Part shown: piece after piece, positions 54,587-63,888 of the stretch | Layout of the letters: every line of letters begins with the position of its first letter | Numbering within the stretch: position 1 is the first letter of the stretch | The notes under the pieces: generated by a model | The model's input: the letters and a program-made list of their open reading frames with translations, nothing else | Told to the model about the DNA's origin: nothing | Database searches by the model: none | Translations under genes and position numbers: made by a program | From: Desulfoscipio gibsoniae DSM 7213 | GTDB lineage: Bacteria > Bacillota > Desulfotomaculia > Desulfotomaculales > Desulfallaceae | Length of the DNA: 64,000 nucleotides | Direction: 5' to 3' | Assembly: GCF_000233715.2 (NCBI RefSeq) | Contig: NC_021184.1 | Location: 2,504,001-2,568,000 of the forward strand

Positions 54587-55693
54587 ATGTCAGAATTTTC
54601 AGAAGTTTATTTTACTGATTTAAGAACCAATAGCAAGGAAAATTTACTCAAAAAATTGGCCAAGTTGTGTAACCGGGTGGGGTTAAAGGAAATTATTAAA
54701 CCCAGTGAGCTGGTAGCATTAAAAGTTCACTTTGGGGAAAAGGGCAATTTAGCGTACATTCGACCTCAATTCATACGTCAAATTGTTGATAAGGTCAGGG
54801 AATATGGCGGTAAGCCGTTTCTTACTGATGCCAATACCCTTTATGTAGGCTCCCGGGCTAACGCAGTGGATCACCTGGAAACCGCCATCCAGAACGGGTT
54901 TGATTTTGCGGTAGTCAATGCACCGCTGATCATTGCCGATGGCCTCAACGGTAAGGATTATGTTAACGTGCCCATTGAGGGAAATCATTTTAAGGAAGTA
55001 AAAATAGGGAGCGCTGCATACCATGCGGGAGCTATTATATCTATAACCCATTTCAAGGGCCATGAAATAACCGGTTTTGGCGGTGCATTAAAAAACCTGG
55101 GCATGGGACTTGGCTGCCGGAGTGGTAAACAGATGATGCATTCTGACGTTCTGCCGGAGGTTACTGCTGAAAAATGTCTGGCTTGCGGTTTATGCGCCAA
55201 GTGGTGTCCGGCCGCTGCCATAAATATTGAGGAACACGCCGCCATTGACCACAATGTATGCTGGGGCTGCGGAGAGTGTACTATCACCTGTCCTGAGGGA
55301 GCAATCAAAATTAGCTGGAAGACTCAACCCAATATCTTACAAGAAAAGATTGTTGAGTACACTATGGGTGTCCTTAAAAATAAATTAAATCAAGCCGTAC
55401 ACATTTCCTTTATTATGAACGTTACCCCGGAATGTGATTGTTGTTCATATAATGACGCCCCTATAGTGCGGGATATAGGCATTGCCGCTTCCCGGGATCC
55501 CATAGCCCTGGATCAAGCATGCATCGATCTGGTTAACAGCGAGGTAGCGCTTAATGGTTCCCGGTTAGGTGATAATTTACATACAAATGATAAGTTTGCT
55601 GCGCTGCATAAAGGCGTTGACTGGTCAGTACAGTTGGCTTATGGAGAAAAAATGGGCTTGGGTTGCAGAAAGTACCGGTTAGTTAAAATTTAG
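54587..55693 (+). CDS. DUF362 ferredoxin-domain protein
   Basis: 368 residues. DUF362 domain across most of the length (KVHFGEKGNLAYIRPQFIR, ITHFKGHEITGFGGALKNLGMG), then two 4Fe-4S motifs: CLACGLCAKWCPAAAI near residue 195 and CWGCGECTITCPEGAI near 225. Two further Cys near PECDCC may contribute. Such proteins are widespread in anaerobes and presumed electron carriers or redox enzymes; substrate unknown. Monocistronic with its own terminator. Confidence 0.9.
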   Translation: MSEFSEVYFTDLRTNSKENLLKKLAKLCNRVGLKEIIKPSELVALKVHFGEKGNLAYIRPQFIRQIVDKVREYGGKPFLTDANTLYVGSRANAVDHLETAIQNGFDFAVVNAPLIIADGLNGKDYVNVPIEGNHFKEVKIGSAAYHAGAIISITHFKGHEITGFGGALKNLGMGLGCRSGKQMMHSDVLPEVTAEKCLACGLCAKWCPAAAINIEEHAAIDHNVCWGCGECTITCPEGAIKISWKTQPNILQEKIVEYTMGVLKNKLNQAVHISFIMNVTPECDCCSYNDAPIVRDIGIAASRDPIALDQACIDLVNSEVALNGSRLGDNLHTNDKFAALHKGVDWSVQLAYGEKMGLGCRKYRLVKI

Positions 55694-55783
55694 TAAATTT
55701 AATTGAAAATATAGCACTTATAATAGAAGCATCATAGGCGTGAAAAATTATCCTTTACTGCCTGTAACTAAAAAACATGCTTA

Positions 55784-55831
55784 CTTCCATACAAAAAACC
55801 GCCACAAATAGGGCGGTTTTTTGTATGGAAG
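55784..55831. terminator. Strong bidirectional terminator
   Basis: CTTCCATACAAAAAACCGCC and its exact complement across ACAAATA make a 20-bp stem; A and T runs on either side let it work in both directions (DUF362 gene on plus, LysM gene on minus). Confidence 0.85.
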
Positions 55832-55925
55832 ACTTTTATAGCGTTTTCATCAACGTTTTTAATGCTTTATTGTAAACCCAATTTAACCTTCAGCTTCCAT
55901 AGTAAGTTACGTAAGCTCTATTAAT

Positions 55926-56738
55926 TTAATACGAAAATGTAAATGCATCCATGACAGTGCTCACCGAACGTGATTGCAAAAACTTATTGGGCACCCAAGA
56001 TTCAAAAAAGTAGAGCGCACCGTTGGTGGGATCCCAACCGTTTAGCGCATCCTGGGCGGCCTTTTTACCGGACTCACTGGCCGGGTTATTGATCCATCCG
56101 TTTAGTACCGGCTCAAACTGGTACTTTCCAACTTGATCAACCTGATAAACAACGCCCCGGATAGAATTGGGGAAAAGTGAGCTATCCACACGGTTTAACA
56201 CGGTGGCGCCGACGGCCACCTGGGTGGCGTAGGATTCAGAATCCGCCTCGGCAGTAATGATACGGGCCAACAGGTCGAAATCATCCCTGCTCAGGTTTGA
56301 ACCACCCCTGCTTACGGTGTAGTTATTGCTTTGGGCAGTTGACCCCGATGACGATGCATTCTGAGATTTATATTGTGGTATGTACAATATTTGACCTGGA
56401 TTTATTATGTCGCTCTTTAATTGATTGATTGCCCGGATGCCACTAACATCGGCGCCATATTTTTTTCCGATCAGATATAGGGTATCACCTTTCTGAACCG
56501 TATACCGGGTCGGTATATTCAACTTCTGGCCGGTATATATAACATCCGACCATAAGTTATTGTTATAACACAGAGCAAATTGGCTAACATTATACCACTG
56601 GCTTAGCTTATATATAGTATCGCCTTTATTAACCGTATGCACCTGTGCTAAACTAACCGCCGGAAACAGCAACAATAATACCGGTAACAATAAAAAACAA
56701 AGAAACTTTCTTTTACATGTCTTTATCTTTTCATCCAT
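55926..56738 (-). CDS. LysM and SleB-type cell wall hydrolase (spore cortex-lytic)
   Basis: 270 residues. Signal peptide (FLLLPVLLLLFPAVSLA), two LysM repeats (VHTVNKGDTIYKLSQWYNV; YTVQKGDTLYLIGKKYG), a Ser-rich linker, and a Hydrolase_2/SleB domain (LLARIITAEADSESYATQVAV with catalytic Glu; GVVYQVDQVGKYQFEPV). It probably lyses modified spore cortex during germination or acts in sporulation. Supports a spore-forming host. Confidence 0.9.
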   Translation of the reverse strand: MDEKIKTCKRKFLCFLLLPVLLLLFPAVSLAQVHTVNKGDTIYKLSQWYNVSQFALCYNNNLWSDVIYTGQKLNIPTRYTVQKGDTLYLIGKKYGADVSGIRAINQLKSDIINPGQILYIPQYKSQNASSSGSTAQSNNYTVSRGGSNLSRDDFDLLARIITAEADSESYATQVAVGATVLNRVDSSLFPNSIRGVVYQVDQVGKYQFEPVLNGWINNPASESGKKAAQDALNGWDPTNGALYFFESWVPNKFLQSRSVSTVMDAFTFSY

Positions 56739-56832
56739 ATGCCTGTAACCTTACCCCCTTGTCCAAGTTGTCGGGTTTAATTATATAAGCCAGGCGTTAC
56801 TTGGCCAAGAGGTAAATTTTGGCATACCAATA

Positions 56833-57168
56833 TTAGTTTAGTCTTTTAGCTCGTTCTCCGTACATTTTTTCATTGATATGCTCTACCAAAAACATGGTTG
56901 AAAAAACGTGATAAATCCTGATAACTACACTTTCTACGGACCCGTCCATTGTACTTAGAGGATCCTCTATCAAGGGACGAAAACCAAAACTTTTTTCCAA
57001 TACTTTCATGAATGACTCAATGATTTCCGCACGGATTTCATCGTTGCCCACATCGGACCACGACATGTAGGAATTATCAATATTATTTTTGCTATACCGA
57101 TTAACTTCATCCATAAACCAAACCTTGAATTGATCAAAAGTTGGTCTTTTTTTACTAAAGCTTTCCAT
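56833..57168 (-). CDS. Hypothetical acidic protein
   Basis: 111 residues starting MESFSKKRPTFDQFKVWFMDEVNR. It is helical, with no Cys pairs and no membrane segment; the final region YGERAKRLN is basic. A GGGAGGC site precedes the start. No family recognised. Confidence 0.55.
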   Translation of the reverse strand: MESFSKKRPTFDQFKVWFMDEVNRYSKNNIDNSYMSWSDVGNDEIRAEIIESFMKVLEKSFGFRPLIEDPLSTMDGSVESVVIRIYHVFSTMFLVEHINEKMYGERAKRLN

Positions 57169-57406
57169 TTTATGCCTCCCTCATTAGATTATGTTTTACC
57201 AATAAGTTTCGATCTACGAAAAAGCGCTCTAACGCAGTATGCACCTGTTTTACCTGTTATGTCCATTGGAGTGATATTAACCATTCTTTACCGTACTGAT
57301 CTATCTGTTTGACTGAGCGCATAACATATGTATGCCTCCCCCACCTATAGTTTGCTTGAGGTGAGGGTATACGCTAAGTTTTGCCAGAAGTTAAATTATT
57401 AACAGC

Positions 57407-58087
57407 CTACTTTTCCAGGCCTCGATACAGCAGATAAGAATAAATTACCGGCACCACCACGGCCACGATTAGTCCACCGAACAATAAGACAGCCGCTGTT
57501 TGCCCTCCGATGATCGCACCCACGACCCCGATGAGGCCCGCAATCACCCATAAAGGGGCCGCCATACGGTGAGTCTTTCGCCAAACAGCCTCATTAGCAA
57601 GTGTCCAGGGTAATTTAATGCCGACAAAATAGTTATGATGTATTTTGCCCATTAAATTACCTATCACTATGATCAGCAATGACACTCCCAGGGGCACAAG
57701 GCGTTCCATAGAAATATTATACCCCAGTGCTGACAAAACCGTAATTAGATATAGACCGGTAAAAAAACAAATCATCATTATTTTAAGAATACGATACGTT
57801 CCGGCAAACTTGGCGTAATTATTGCGCCGGGGGTCAATACGCGGTGTAATCAGCATCAACAGGTAAATTCCAGCATTTAACAGCGGTATGCCATAAGCAC
57901 CCCATAGGCGCGATGAATAACCATCCACCTCCCCCTTTATGTTCCAATGCGAAGGAACCTGATCGGGCAAATAGGGATAAACTAGTACACCGGCCACCAG
58001 AGATGCCAAAACCAGTAGTATGGCAGGCCAATCCTCGCGCATCTGCCGTCCTATCGTTAGGTTTAAGTTATCTCTTTTATTTGACAA
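57407..58087 (-). CDS. SdpI-family membrane protein
   Basis: 226 residues from TTG 58087, whose codon overlaps the end of the ArsR gene; AGGGGTGA precedes it. The DUF1648 segment YPYLPDQVPSHWNIKGEVDGY is followed by about six membrane helices, as in Bacillus SdpI, which gives immunity to the SdpC toxin and controls SdpR by sequestration. Paired here with an ArsR-type regulator, as in Bacillus, but no SdpC gene is seen. Confidence 0.85.
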   Translation of the reverse strand: MSNKRDNLNLTIGRQMREDWPAILLVLASLVAGVLVYPYLPDQVPSHWNIKGEVDGYSSRLWGAYGIPLLNAGIYLLMLITPRIDPRRNNYAKFAGTYRILKIMMICFFTGLYLITVLSALGYNISMERLVPLGVSLLIIVIGNLMGKIHHNYFVGIKLPWTLANEAVWRKTHRMAAPLWVIAGLIGVVGAIIGGQTAAVLLFGGLIVAVVVPVIYSYLLYRGLEK

Positions 58088-58364
58088 TATTATCACCCCT
58101 ATCCTTGTTATCAATAATATCCGCAAACCAGGCCCACACATCCTGAAACACCGTTGTGTTAAGGGAATAGTATATATACTGGCCTTTTCTTTCATCCAGT
58201 ACCAAATCCGCCTGTTTTAATACATTTAAGTGATGAGACATGCTGGGTTTCGTAATGTTAAAGTGTTCAGCGATTTCACCTGCAGTCAGGTCTTTTTGGC
58301 GCAGCATCTTGAGTATCTTTCGCCTGGTGGGGTCAGACAGCGCTTTAAACAAAGCGTCAAGCAT
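58077..58364 (-). CDS. ArsR-family regulator (SdpR-like)
   Basis: 95 residues, winged HTH: ALFKALSDPTRRKILKMLRQKDLTAGEIAEHFNITKPSMSHHL. No metal-binding Cys (one near none), consistent with the SdpR rather than arsenic group. Overlaps the sdpI start by 11 bp, so both are translated together. Likely represses its own operon unless titrated by the membrane protein. Confidence 0.88.
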   Translation of the reverse strand: MLDALFKALSDPTRRKILKMLRQKDLTAGEIAEHFNITKPSMSHHLNVLKQADLVLDERKGQYIYYSLNTTVFQDVWAWFADIIDNKDRGDNIVK

Positions 58365-58445
58365 AGCATCACCTGTCCATTGTTAGGTATTTAGACAAAT
58401 ATCTAAATACATTATAGCATTTTCATCAAGCACTGGCAATAGAAA

Positions 58446-58508
58446 GGTGCCGGGTGTTGAAAGTTGAAAGATTGTGTTACAATCTTTCAACTTTCAACAC
58501 CCGGCACC
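58446..58508. repeat. Dispersed intergenic palindrome, family 1 (full)
   Basis: GGTGCCGGGTGTTGAAAG and its complement flank a loop with an inner AAAGATTG/CAATCTTT pairing. Same family as 6299-6357; located just after the apgM stop on the minus strand. Confidence 0.8.
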
Positions 58509-58513
58509 ACAGC

Positions 58514-59725
58514 TTAGTCAAGAAACTTGCGCATTAACGTGGGGCCGTCGGACACCATTATTCCGGTGGCAACAGCGGACAATTCGCTATAGGTTTTACT
58601 GGCCGCATTAGCAGTATTTGCAGTAATGCTGCCCGCCATTACATAGGGAACCGGCTCGGCGGTATGGGTGCGGATGCTTAGCGGGGTTGGGTGGTCCGGC
58701 AGCAACATTAACCGGTATTCGGAAAGGTCCGCCAAACCATCCAGCAGCAGACCCAGCACCTGACTGTCTATTTGTTCTATGGCCCGTACTTTGATTTCGG
58801 TATCTCCCTGGTGACCGGCCTCATCCGGAGCTTCAACGTGGAGATAGACAAAATCCGCCCCGTCACGCAATGCAGCCAGCGCGGCCTCGGCTTTGCCTCT
58901 AAAATTAGTATGGATATTGCCGGTAGCACCGGGTACTTTGACCACCTGCATACCAGCGCATATACCAATACCCATGATCAGGTCCACTGCGGAAATAACG
59001 GCACCCTCCAGGTGATATAAATCCTTAAACAGCGGCAGCTGCGGCCTCTTACCCTGTCCCCACAACCATACCGAATTGGCCGGGTGCAGTCCCCTGTTCA
59101 CCCGGGCCCGATTCACCGGGTGTTCCTTCAGCACATCATAACTTTGTTTCATGATCTCCAACAGAGTGTCCGTACCTGCACCGCCGGGCAGGTAATCCTT
59201 TACGACACGACCCGAAATATCATGAGGGGGCGTTAAAACAGTTTTTTCCGGGCCCTGCTGCCAAACCATCAAGTGGCGGTAGCTAATCCCGGGGTAAAAG
59301 CTTTTATCCCCGGCGCCCATCATTAATTGCACGGTTTCTATCAGTTCCCGGGCTTCCTCACTGGTTATTTCTCCGGCGCTATAATCAACCATCTGTTTAA
59401 GTGTGTAATCAGGCTCGTCCGACAGTGTCACCAGATTACAGCGAAACGCCACATCCTCGTCGGCCAGATCTACGCCCATACTTACCGCTTCCAGAGGTGA
59501 ACGCCCGGTGTAATACTTCTCGGGAGCATAACCCATTACCGAAAGATTAGCCACATCACTGCCCGGGGCAAACCCGTCCGGAACGGTCTTAACCAGCCCA
59601 ATTTCCCCGCGTGATGCCAAGTCGTCCATATGGGGGGTACTGGCATACTGCAGCGGTGTTTGATTATCCAGCTCGGGACGCGGGTAATCGGCCATCCCAT
59701 CGCCCAAAACTACTATATACTTCAT
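58514..59725 (-). CDS. apgM: ApgM-type cofactor-independent phosphoglycerate mutase
   Basis: 403 residues, alkaline-phosphatase superfamily. Seen: VVLGDGMADYP at the N-terminus, the nucleophile Ser region PGSDVANLSVMGY, HVEAPDEAGHQGDTEIK and LLPDHPTPLSIRTHT with metal ligands. The archaeal-type enzyme interconverts 2- and 3-phosphoglycerate. It is the last gene of the lysC-thrB-hom cluster, a neighbourhood in which this family has been suggested to act on homoserine; thrB is also present here. Confidence 0.88.
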   Translation of the reverse strand: MKYIVVLGDGMADYPRPELDNQTPLQYASTPHMDDLASRGEIGLVKTVPDGFAPGSDVANLSVMGYAPEKYYTGRSPLEAVSMGVDLADEDVAFRCNLVTLSDEPDYTLKQMVDYSAGEITSEEARELIETVQLMMGAGDKSFYPGISYRHLMVWQQGPEKTVLTPPHDISGRVVKDYLPGGAGTDTLLEIMKQSYDVLKEHPVNRARVNRGLHPANSVWLWGQGKRPQLPLFKDLYHLEGAVISAVDLIMGIGICAGMQVVKVPGATGNIHTNFRGKAEAALAALRDGADFVYLHVEAPDEAGHQGDTEIKVRAIEQIDSQVLGLLLDGLADLSEYRLMLLPDHPTPLSIRTHTAEPVPYVMAGSITANTANAASKTYSELSAVATGIMVSDGPTLMRKFLD

Positions 59726-59792
59726 TACATACCTCCGGCAAAATACGTTAAAATCAGTATTTGATTCCTGATAAATAATAATGGACTCTTTT

Positions 59793-59821
59793 AATCTTTC
59801 AACCTTTCAACACCCGGCACC
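59793..59821. repeat. Family 1 palindrome, half site
   Basis: AATCTTTCAACCTTTCAACA, then CCCGGCACC, matches the right arm of the full palindromes; it touches the lysC stop codon. Confidence 0.65.
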
Positions 59822-61044
59822 TAGTTTTGTCCAACGCTGTCCAGCGCAAATTTTGTATGCAATGTTTTAACCGCCTGCTCTGCTTCACTGTTTTTGACAA
59901 TGCAGGATATTTTGATGTCCGAGGTGGAAATCATGTCGATGTTAATATCTGTGTCCGCCAGCGCTCCAAACATCATGGCAGCTACACCGGGATTGCTGTT
60001 CATTCCGGCTCCCACTACAGAAACCATGGCCACATCGGCGTCATGGGTATAACCCTGGGCCCCCACCACTTTGATAATTTCCTCGATAGTTTCCAGTGAT
60101 TTACGCAAATCATCCTGAGCTACTGTGAAGGATATATCATTGACACCATCGCGCATGGAACTTTGTACAATCATGTCTACGCTGATGTTGTTATCGGCTA
60201 GAGTTTTAAACACCATGTAAGCAATGCCCGGTTGGTCGGGCACGCCAAAAATACCCAGCTTGGCGACATTTTTGGTATATGTAACACCGGTAATAACCAT
60301 ACTTTTTTCCATATCGATTTCCTCCTTTACAATGGTGCCCGGGTGATTGTTGAAACTGCTCCGGACATGCAGCGGTATATTGTAAAGCTTGGCGCATTCA
60401 ACCGCCCGGGGATGCAGCACCGCCGCACCCAGATGGGCCAGCTCCAGCATTTCATCGTAGGTAATGGTGTCCAGTTTACACGCTTCGGGCACTACCCTTG
60501 GGTCAGTGGTATAGACACCGTCCACATCGGTGAAAATTTCGCACAGATCTGCCTGCAGCGCCGCAGCCAGTACCACTGCTGTGGTGTCCGAGCCGCCCCG
60601 GCCAAGGGTAGTGATATCACCAAATTCGTTCAGCCCCTGGAAACCGGCTACAATCAGTATTTTACCCTTGGCAATTTCGGCCCGCATGCGGGTATTATCC
60701 ACAGCGGTTACGCGAGCTTTGGAATAATATATGTCCGTTTTAATACCGGCCTGCGGTCCGGTTAGGGAAATCGCCTCTACACCCAGGTTTTTGATAGCCA
60801 TTGCCAGCAGTGCGATTGATACCTGCTCTCCGGTGGACAGCAGCATATCCATCTCCCGGGGAGACGGATTATCGGTTATTTGCCGGGATAAGTCTATCAA
60901 ATCGTCAGTGGAGTCACCCATGGCCGAAACCACCACCACCATTTGATTACCCTTGCGATACTGTTCCACCACCCGCCGGGCCACATTTTTAATTCGCGAG
61001 GAGTCCCCCACTGATGTACCGCCGAATTTTTGTACAATTAACAT
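59821..61044 (-). CDS. lysC: LysC, aspartate kinase
   Basis: 407 residues from ATG 61044 (GGGGTGG upstream; GTG 61053 also open). Kinase motif VQKFGGTSVGDSSRIKNVA, FTDVDGVYTTDPRVVP, and two C-terminal ACT domains (ISVDMIVQSSMRDGVNDISF; INIDMISTSDIKISCIV) for feedback by lysine or threonine. Shared first step for Lys, Thr and Met. Confidence 0.95.
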   Translation of the reverse strand: MLIVQKFGGTSVGDSSRIKNVARRVVEQYRKGNQMVVVVSAMGDSTDDLIDLSRQITDNPSPREMDMLLSTGEQVSIALLAMAIKNLGVEAISLTGPQAGIKTDIYYSKARVTAVDNTRMRAEIAKGKILIVAGFQGLNEFGDITTLGRGGSDTTAVVLAAALQADLCEIFTDVDGVYTTDPRVVPEACKLDTITYDEMLELAHLGAAVLHPRAVECAKLYNIPLHVRSSFNNHPGTIVKEEIDMEKSMVITGVTYTKNVAKLGIFGVPDQPGIAYMVFKTLADNNISVDMIVQSSMRDGVNDISFTVAQDDLRKSLETIEEIIKVVGAQGYTHDADVAMVSVVGAGMNSNPGVAAMMFGALADTDINIDMISTSDIKISCIVKNSEAEQAVKTLHTKFALDSVGQN

Positions 61045-61056
61045 TTCATCCACCCC

Positions 61057-61971
61057 TTATATTACTTCCAGTGCTCTTGCTCCAACCGGGCTGGGCGCCA
61101 GAATCAAGGAACGAGCGCTGACGCCGCTTTCCCGGAAAGTATCTTTCATTACTTCCGCAATTAATCCCTGGTTATTATCAGCCAAAGCGACTATGGCGGA
61201 CCCGGCACCGCTCAGGGCCACACCCCGGGCACCGGCCAGCCTGGCAGCTGATATAACCTTTTTAAAACCAGGGATCAACCCGGCGCGAAAAGGTTGATGC
61301 AGTTTATCATCCATAGCCGTACCCAGCACAGATAGGTCTCCCTTTTGCAGCGCAGCCACCAACAATGCCGCCCGGCTAATGTTGAACACAGCATCTCGCA
61401 TGGTTACCATATGCGGCAGCGCCTCCCTGGTATCCCTGGTACTCATGGTAAAATCGGGCACAGCCACAACTGCCTTCAGTCCCGCCGGCAGATCTATCTT
61501 GGTCCAGGTAATTTCCCCCTCCACAGAAGCATATATTACCAGGCCACCCAACAGCGCCGGAGCAATGTTGTCCGGGTGCCCTTCCATAGAACAGGCCAGG
61601 GCCAACATTTCCCGTTTATTTAGACCGGCATCGCATAACCTGTTGGCGGCAATTATGCCACCGATAACGGCAGAAGCACTGCTGCCCAGCCCCCGACCCA
61701 CTGGTATATTATTAACCAGCCGAATGCGCAGCCCCGCTGGTGAGTAGCCTACTTTATCAAAAACCCGCTTGGCAGCCCGGTAAACCAGATTACTCTCATT
61801 GCGCGGCAGTTCCCCAGCACCTTCGCCATCTACTTCGATAACCAGGCCCCGGGTAATTTTAGTAAACTCCACTATATTATACAGTTCCAGCGCCATGCCC
61901 AAGCAATCAAAGCCCGGGCCCAAATTAGCAGTGGTGGCCGGCACCTGAACTCTAATCACAGATTTAATCAC
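61057..61971 (-). CDS. thrB: ThrB, homoserine kinase (GHMP family)
   Basis: 304 residues. ATP loop PVGRGLGSSASAVIGGI, N-terminal VPATTANLGPGFDCLGMALEL and a late ARGVALSGAGSAIVAL. Makes O-phosphohomoserine. Overlaps the hom stop by 8 bp. thrC, the next step, is not in the window. Confidence 0.95.
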   Translation of the reverse strand: MIKSVIRVQVPATTANLGPGFDCLGMALELYNIVEFTKITRGLVIEVDGEGAGELPRNESNLVYRAAKRVFDKVGYSPAGLRIRLVNNIPVGRGLGSSASAVIGGIIAANRLCDAGLNKREMLALACSMEGHPDNIAPALLGGLVIYASVEGEITWTKIDLPAGLKAVVAVPDFTMSTRDTREALPHMVTMRDAVFNISRAALLVAALQKGDLSVLGTAMDDKLHQPFRAGLIPGFKKVISAARLAGARGVALSGAGSAIVALADNNQGLIAEVMKDTFRESGVSARSLILAPSPVGARALEVI

Positions 61972-63256
61972 CCTCCACGCGGATTATATTGGCTACCGCA
62001 TTGACCGAAGATAAATGTTTAATGATTTCCAACGCCTCCTGCATGTTTTTTTCATGCACTCTGTGGGTAACCAGCACAATTTCCGCCTTATTACCATCGG
62101 TTTGCTTTTGCAGCACCGAAGCCAGGCTGACTTCCTTATCCCCAAAGGCATAGGCAATAGAAGCCAGCACACCGGGCCTGTCGGTCACATCCAGGCGCAC
62201 ATAATATTTGCTCTCCGTGGATCCCATATCTTTAACGGGCTTTTCTTCATAACAGGTGCAGGAGATAAGCCCCGGCACATTGCGCAATAAATCACGTGCA
62301 GCGTCCATGACATCAGCTACCACAGCACTCGCCGTGGGCATTTCCCCTGCTCCCCGGCCGTAAAACATGGTATCCCCCACAGCGTCGCCGGTGACAAAAA
62401 TAGCGTTATACACATCATTAACCGACGCTAGGGGATGATCTCGGGGTATCAAGGTAGGATGCACCCGCACCTCTACACCATCCCCGGTCTCCTTGGCAAT
62501 GCCAAGCAATTTAACAATGTAGTTAAGCTCACCGGCGTAAGCAATGTCCTCGGCGGTAATTTTTGTAATGCCCTCAACATATACATCGTCCAATACAATT
62601 CGCGAGTTAAAGGCAATGGAAGCCAATATGGCCAGCTTGCGAGCCGCATCATAGCCCTCAATATCCGAGGTGGGATCGGCCTCAGCATAGCCCTTGGCCT
62701 GGGCTTCCCGCAGTACATCGGCAAAATCTGAACCCTCTTCGGTCATTTTAGTCAACATATAATTGGTAGTACCGTTAATAATACCAATGATTTGCGTAAT
62801 GCGATTGGCTGACAGGCATTGCTTCAGCGGCCTAATAATGGGTATGCCGCCGGCTACGCTGGCTTCAAATAACAGGTCGGCATTATTGGCCTCAGCCATA
62901 GCAAAAAGCTGCTTGCCGTAAACAGCGATCATATCTTTATTGGCGGTGACAACGCTTTTACCGTTCTCCAGCGCCCGGCTGACATAGTCCAGCGTGGGCT
63001 CTATACCACCCATAACCTCCACTACTATTTTTATCTCGGGGTCATTAAGTATATCCTCTACTTTGTTGGTCAGCTTGCCCGGGTCGATTTCAATACCACG
63101 CTGCCTTGAGGTGTCCCGTACCATTATTTTTTTAATTTCCAAGCCCACCCCGACTTTGCGTTTGATATTCTCTGCATTGCCAGTGATGATGCGATATACC
63201 CCCCGGCCTACCGTACCAAGGCCAAGAAGGCCAATTTGTATATTTTCAACCGACAT
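61964..63256 (-). CDS. hom: Hom, homoserine dehydrogenase
   Basis: 430 residues. NAD(P)-binding LLGLGTVGRGVYRII, catalytic-region GTTNYMLTKM, AYAEADPTSDIEGYDAARKLAILA, and a C-terminal ACT domain (YYVRLDVTDRPGVLASIA) for threonine feedback. Converts aspartate semialdehyde to homoserine. Confidence 0.96.
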   Translation of the reverse strand: MSVENIQIGLLGLGTVGRGVYRIITGNAENIKRKVGVGLEIKKIMVRDTSRQRGIEIDPGKLTNKVEDILNDPEIKIVVEVMGGIEPTLDYVSRALENGKSVVTANKDMIAVYGKQLFAMAEANNADLLFEASVAGGIPIIRPLKQCLSANRITQIIGIINGTTNYMLTKMTEEGSDFADVLREAQAKGYAEADPTSDIEGYDAARKLAILASIAFNSRIVLDDVYVEGITKITAEDIAYAGELNYIVKLLGIAKETGDGVEVRVHPTLIPRDHPLASVNDVYNAIFVTGDAVGDTMFYGRGAGEMPTASAVVADVMDAARDLLRNVPGLISCTCYEEKPVKDMGSTESKYYVRLDVTDRPGVLASIAYAFGDKEVSLASVLQKQTDGNKAEIVLVTHRVHEKNMQEALEIIKHLSSVNAVANIIRVEGD

Positions 63257-63396
63257 AGTTAAAGCCCCTTTCCTGTCATGTTGCGAGACGCATGAAAAAT
63301 TAATGGATAATATTATAATCTTGCAATTCCCAACACAAAACTGTCAACTCTTACCCCGCACCATTAATATATCGTTAATTTGTGCATTATACTATA

Positions 63397-63840
63397 CTAT
63401 GCGCCCAGCACCTTGGCTGTTTTAACGCCCAGGGTATTACGCAGCAGTTTGAGCATATTTTCCACATCACATTTTAAATTAGCAGTCTCAATGGTTACAG
63501 TAGCCATGGCCACACCCTGCTGGGGTATATTCTGATTAATGGTTATAATATTACCCCCTACCGCAGCAATGCTATTAAGCACCGCAGATAAAACGCCTGA
63601 GCGATGTTCCAGCAACATTTCCAGAATAACTGTTTGATCGCGGTTCCAGCGATAAAAAGAGTAAACTTTATCTTTATATTTATAAAAGGCGCTACGGCTC
63701 AACTGCACCCTTTCCACCGCTTCATTAACAGTGGCTGCCTCACCGCTCATCAACAGTTCCTTGGCCTGGACCGTTTTATATAAGGCCTCTGGCAGAATAT
63801 CCTCCTGAACTAAAAAAAACCGCGGTTCCTTGCCCGCCAC
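63397..63840 (-). CDS. ACT-domain protein with N-terminal HTH (UPF0735 type)
   Basis: 147 residues from GTG 63840 (GGAGGTG upstream). N-terminal HTH-like segment (GEAATVNEAVERVQLSRSAFYKYKDKV), then an ACT domain (VILEMLLEHRSGVLSAVLNSIAAVGGNIITINQ). Members lie next to hom or pheA genes and are thought to be amino-acid-sensing regulators. Heads the hom-thrB-lysC cluster, 140 bp upstream. Confidence 0.9.
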   Translation of the reverse strand: MAGKEPRFFLVQEDILPEALYKTVQAKELLMSGEAATVNEAVERVQLSRSAFYKYKDKVYSFYRWNRDQTVILEMLLEHRSGVLSAVLNSIAAVGGNIITINQNIPQQGVAMATVTIETANLKCDVENMLKLLRNTLGVKTAKVLGA

Positions 63841-63856
63841 CTTTTTACACCTCCGT

Positions 63857-63888
63857 GAGGCAAGCGGAGACGGTTCTTGCCCTGCCTC
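63857..63888. repeat. Family 2 hairpin, fourth copy
   Basis: GAGGCA...TGCCTC stem around a GGAGACGGTTC core, related to the three hairpins at 29978-30159. Lies in the leader of the ACT gene. Confidence 0.55.

Noticed and set aside
57130-57312. Plus-strand 60-residue frame at 57130
   Set aside because: Overlaps the opposite-strand gene and lacks a ribosome binding site or recognisable features.
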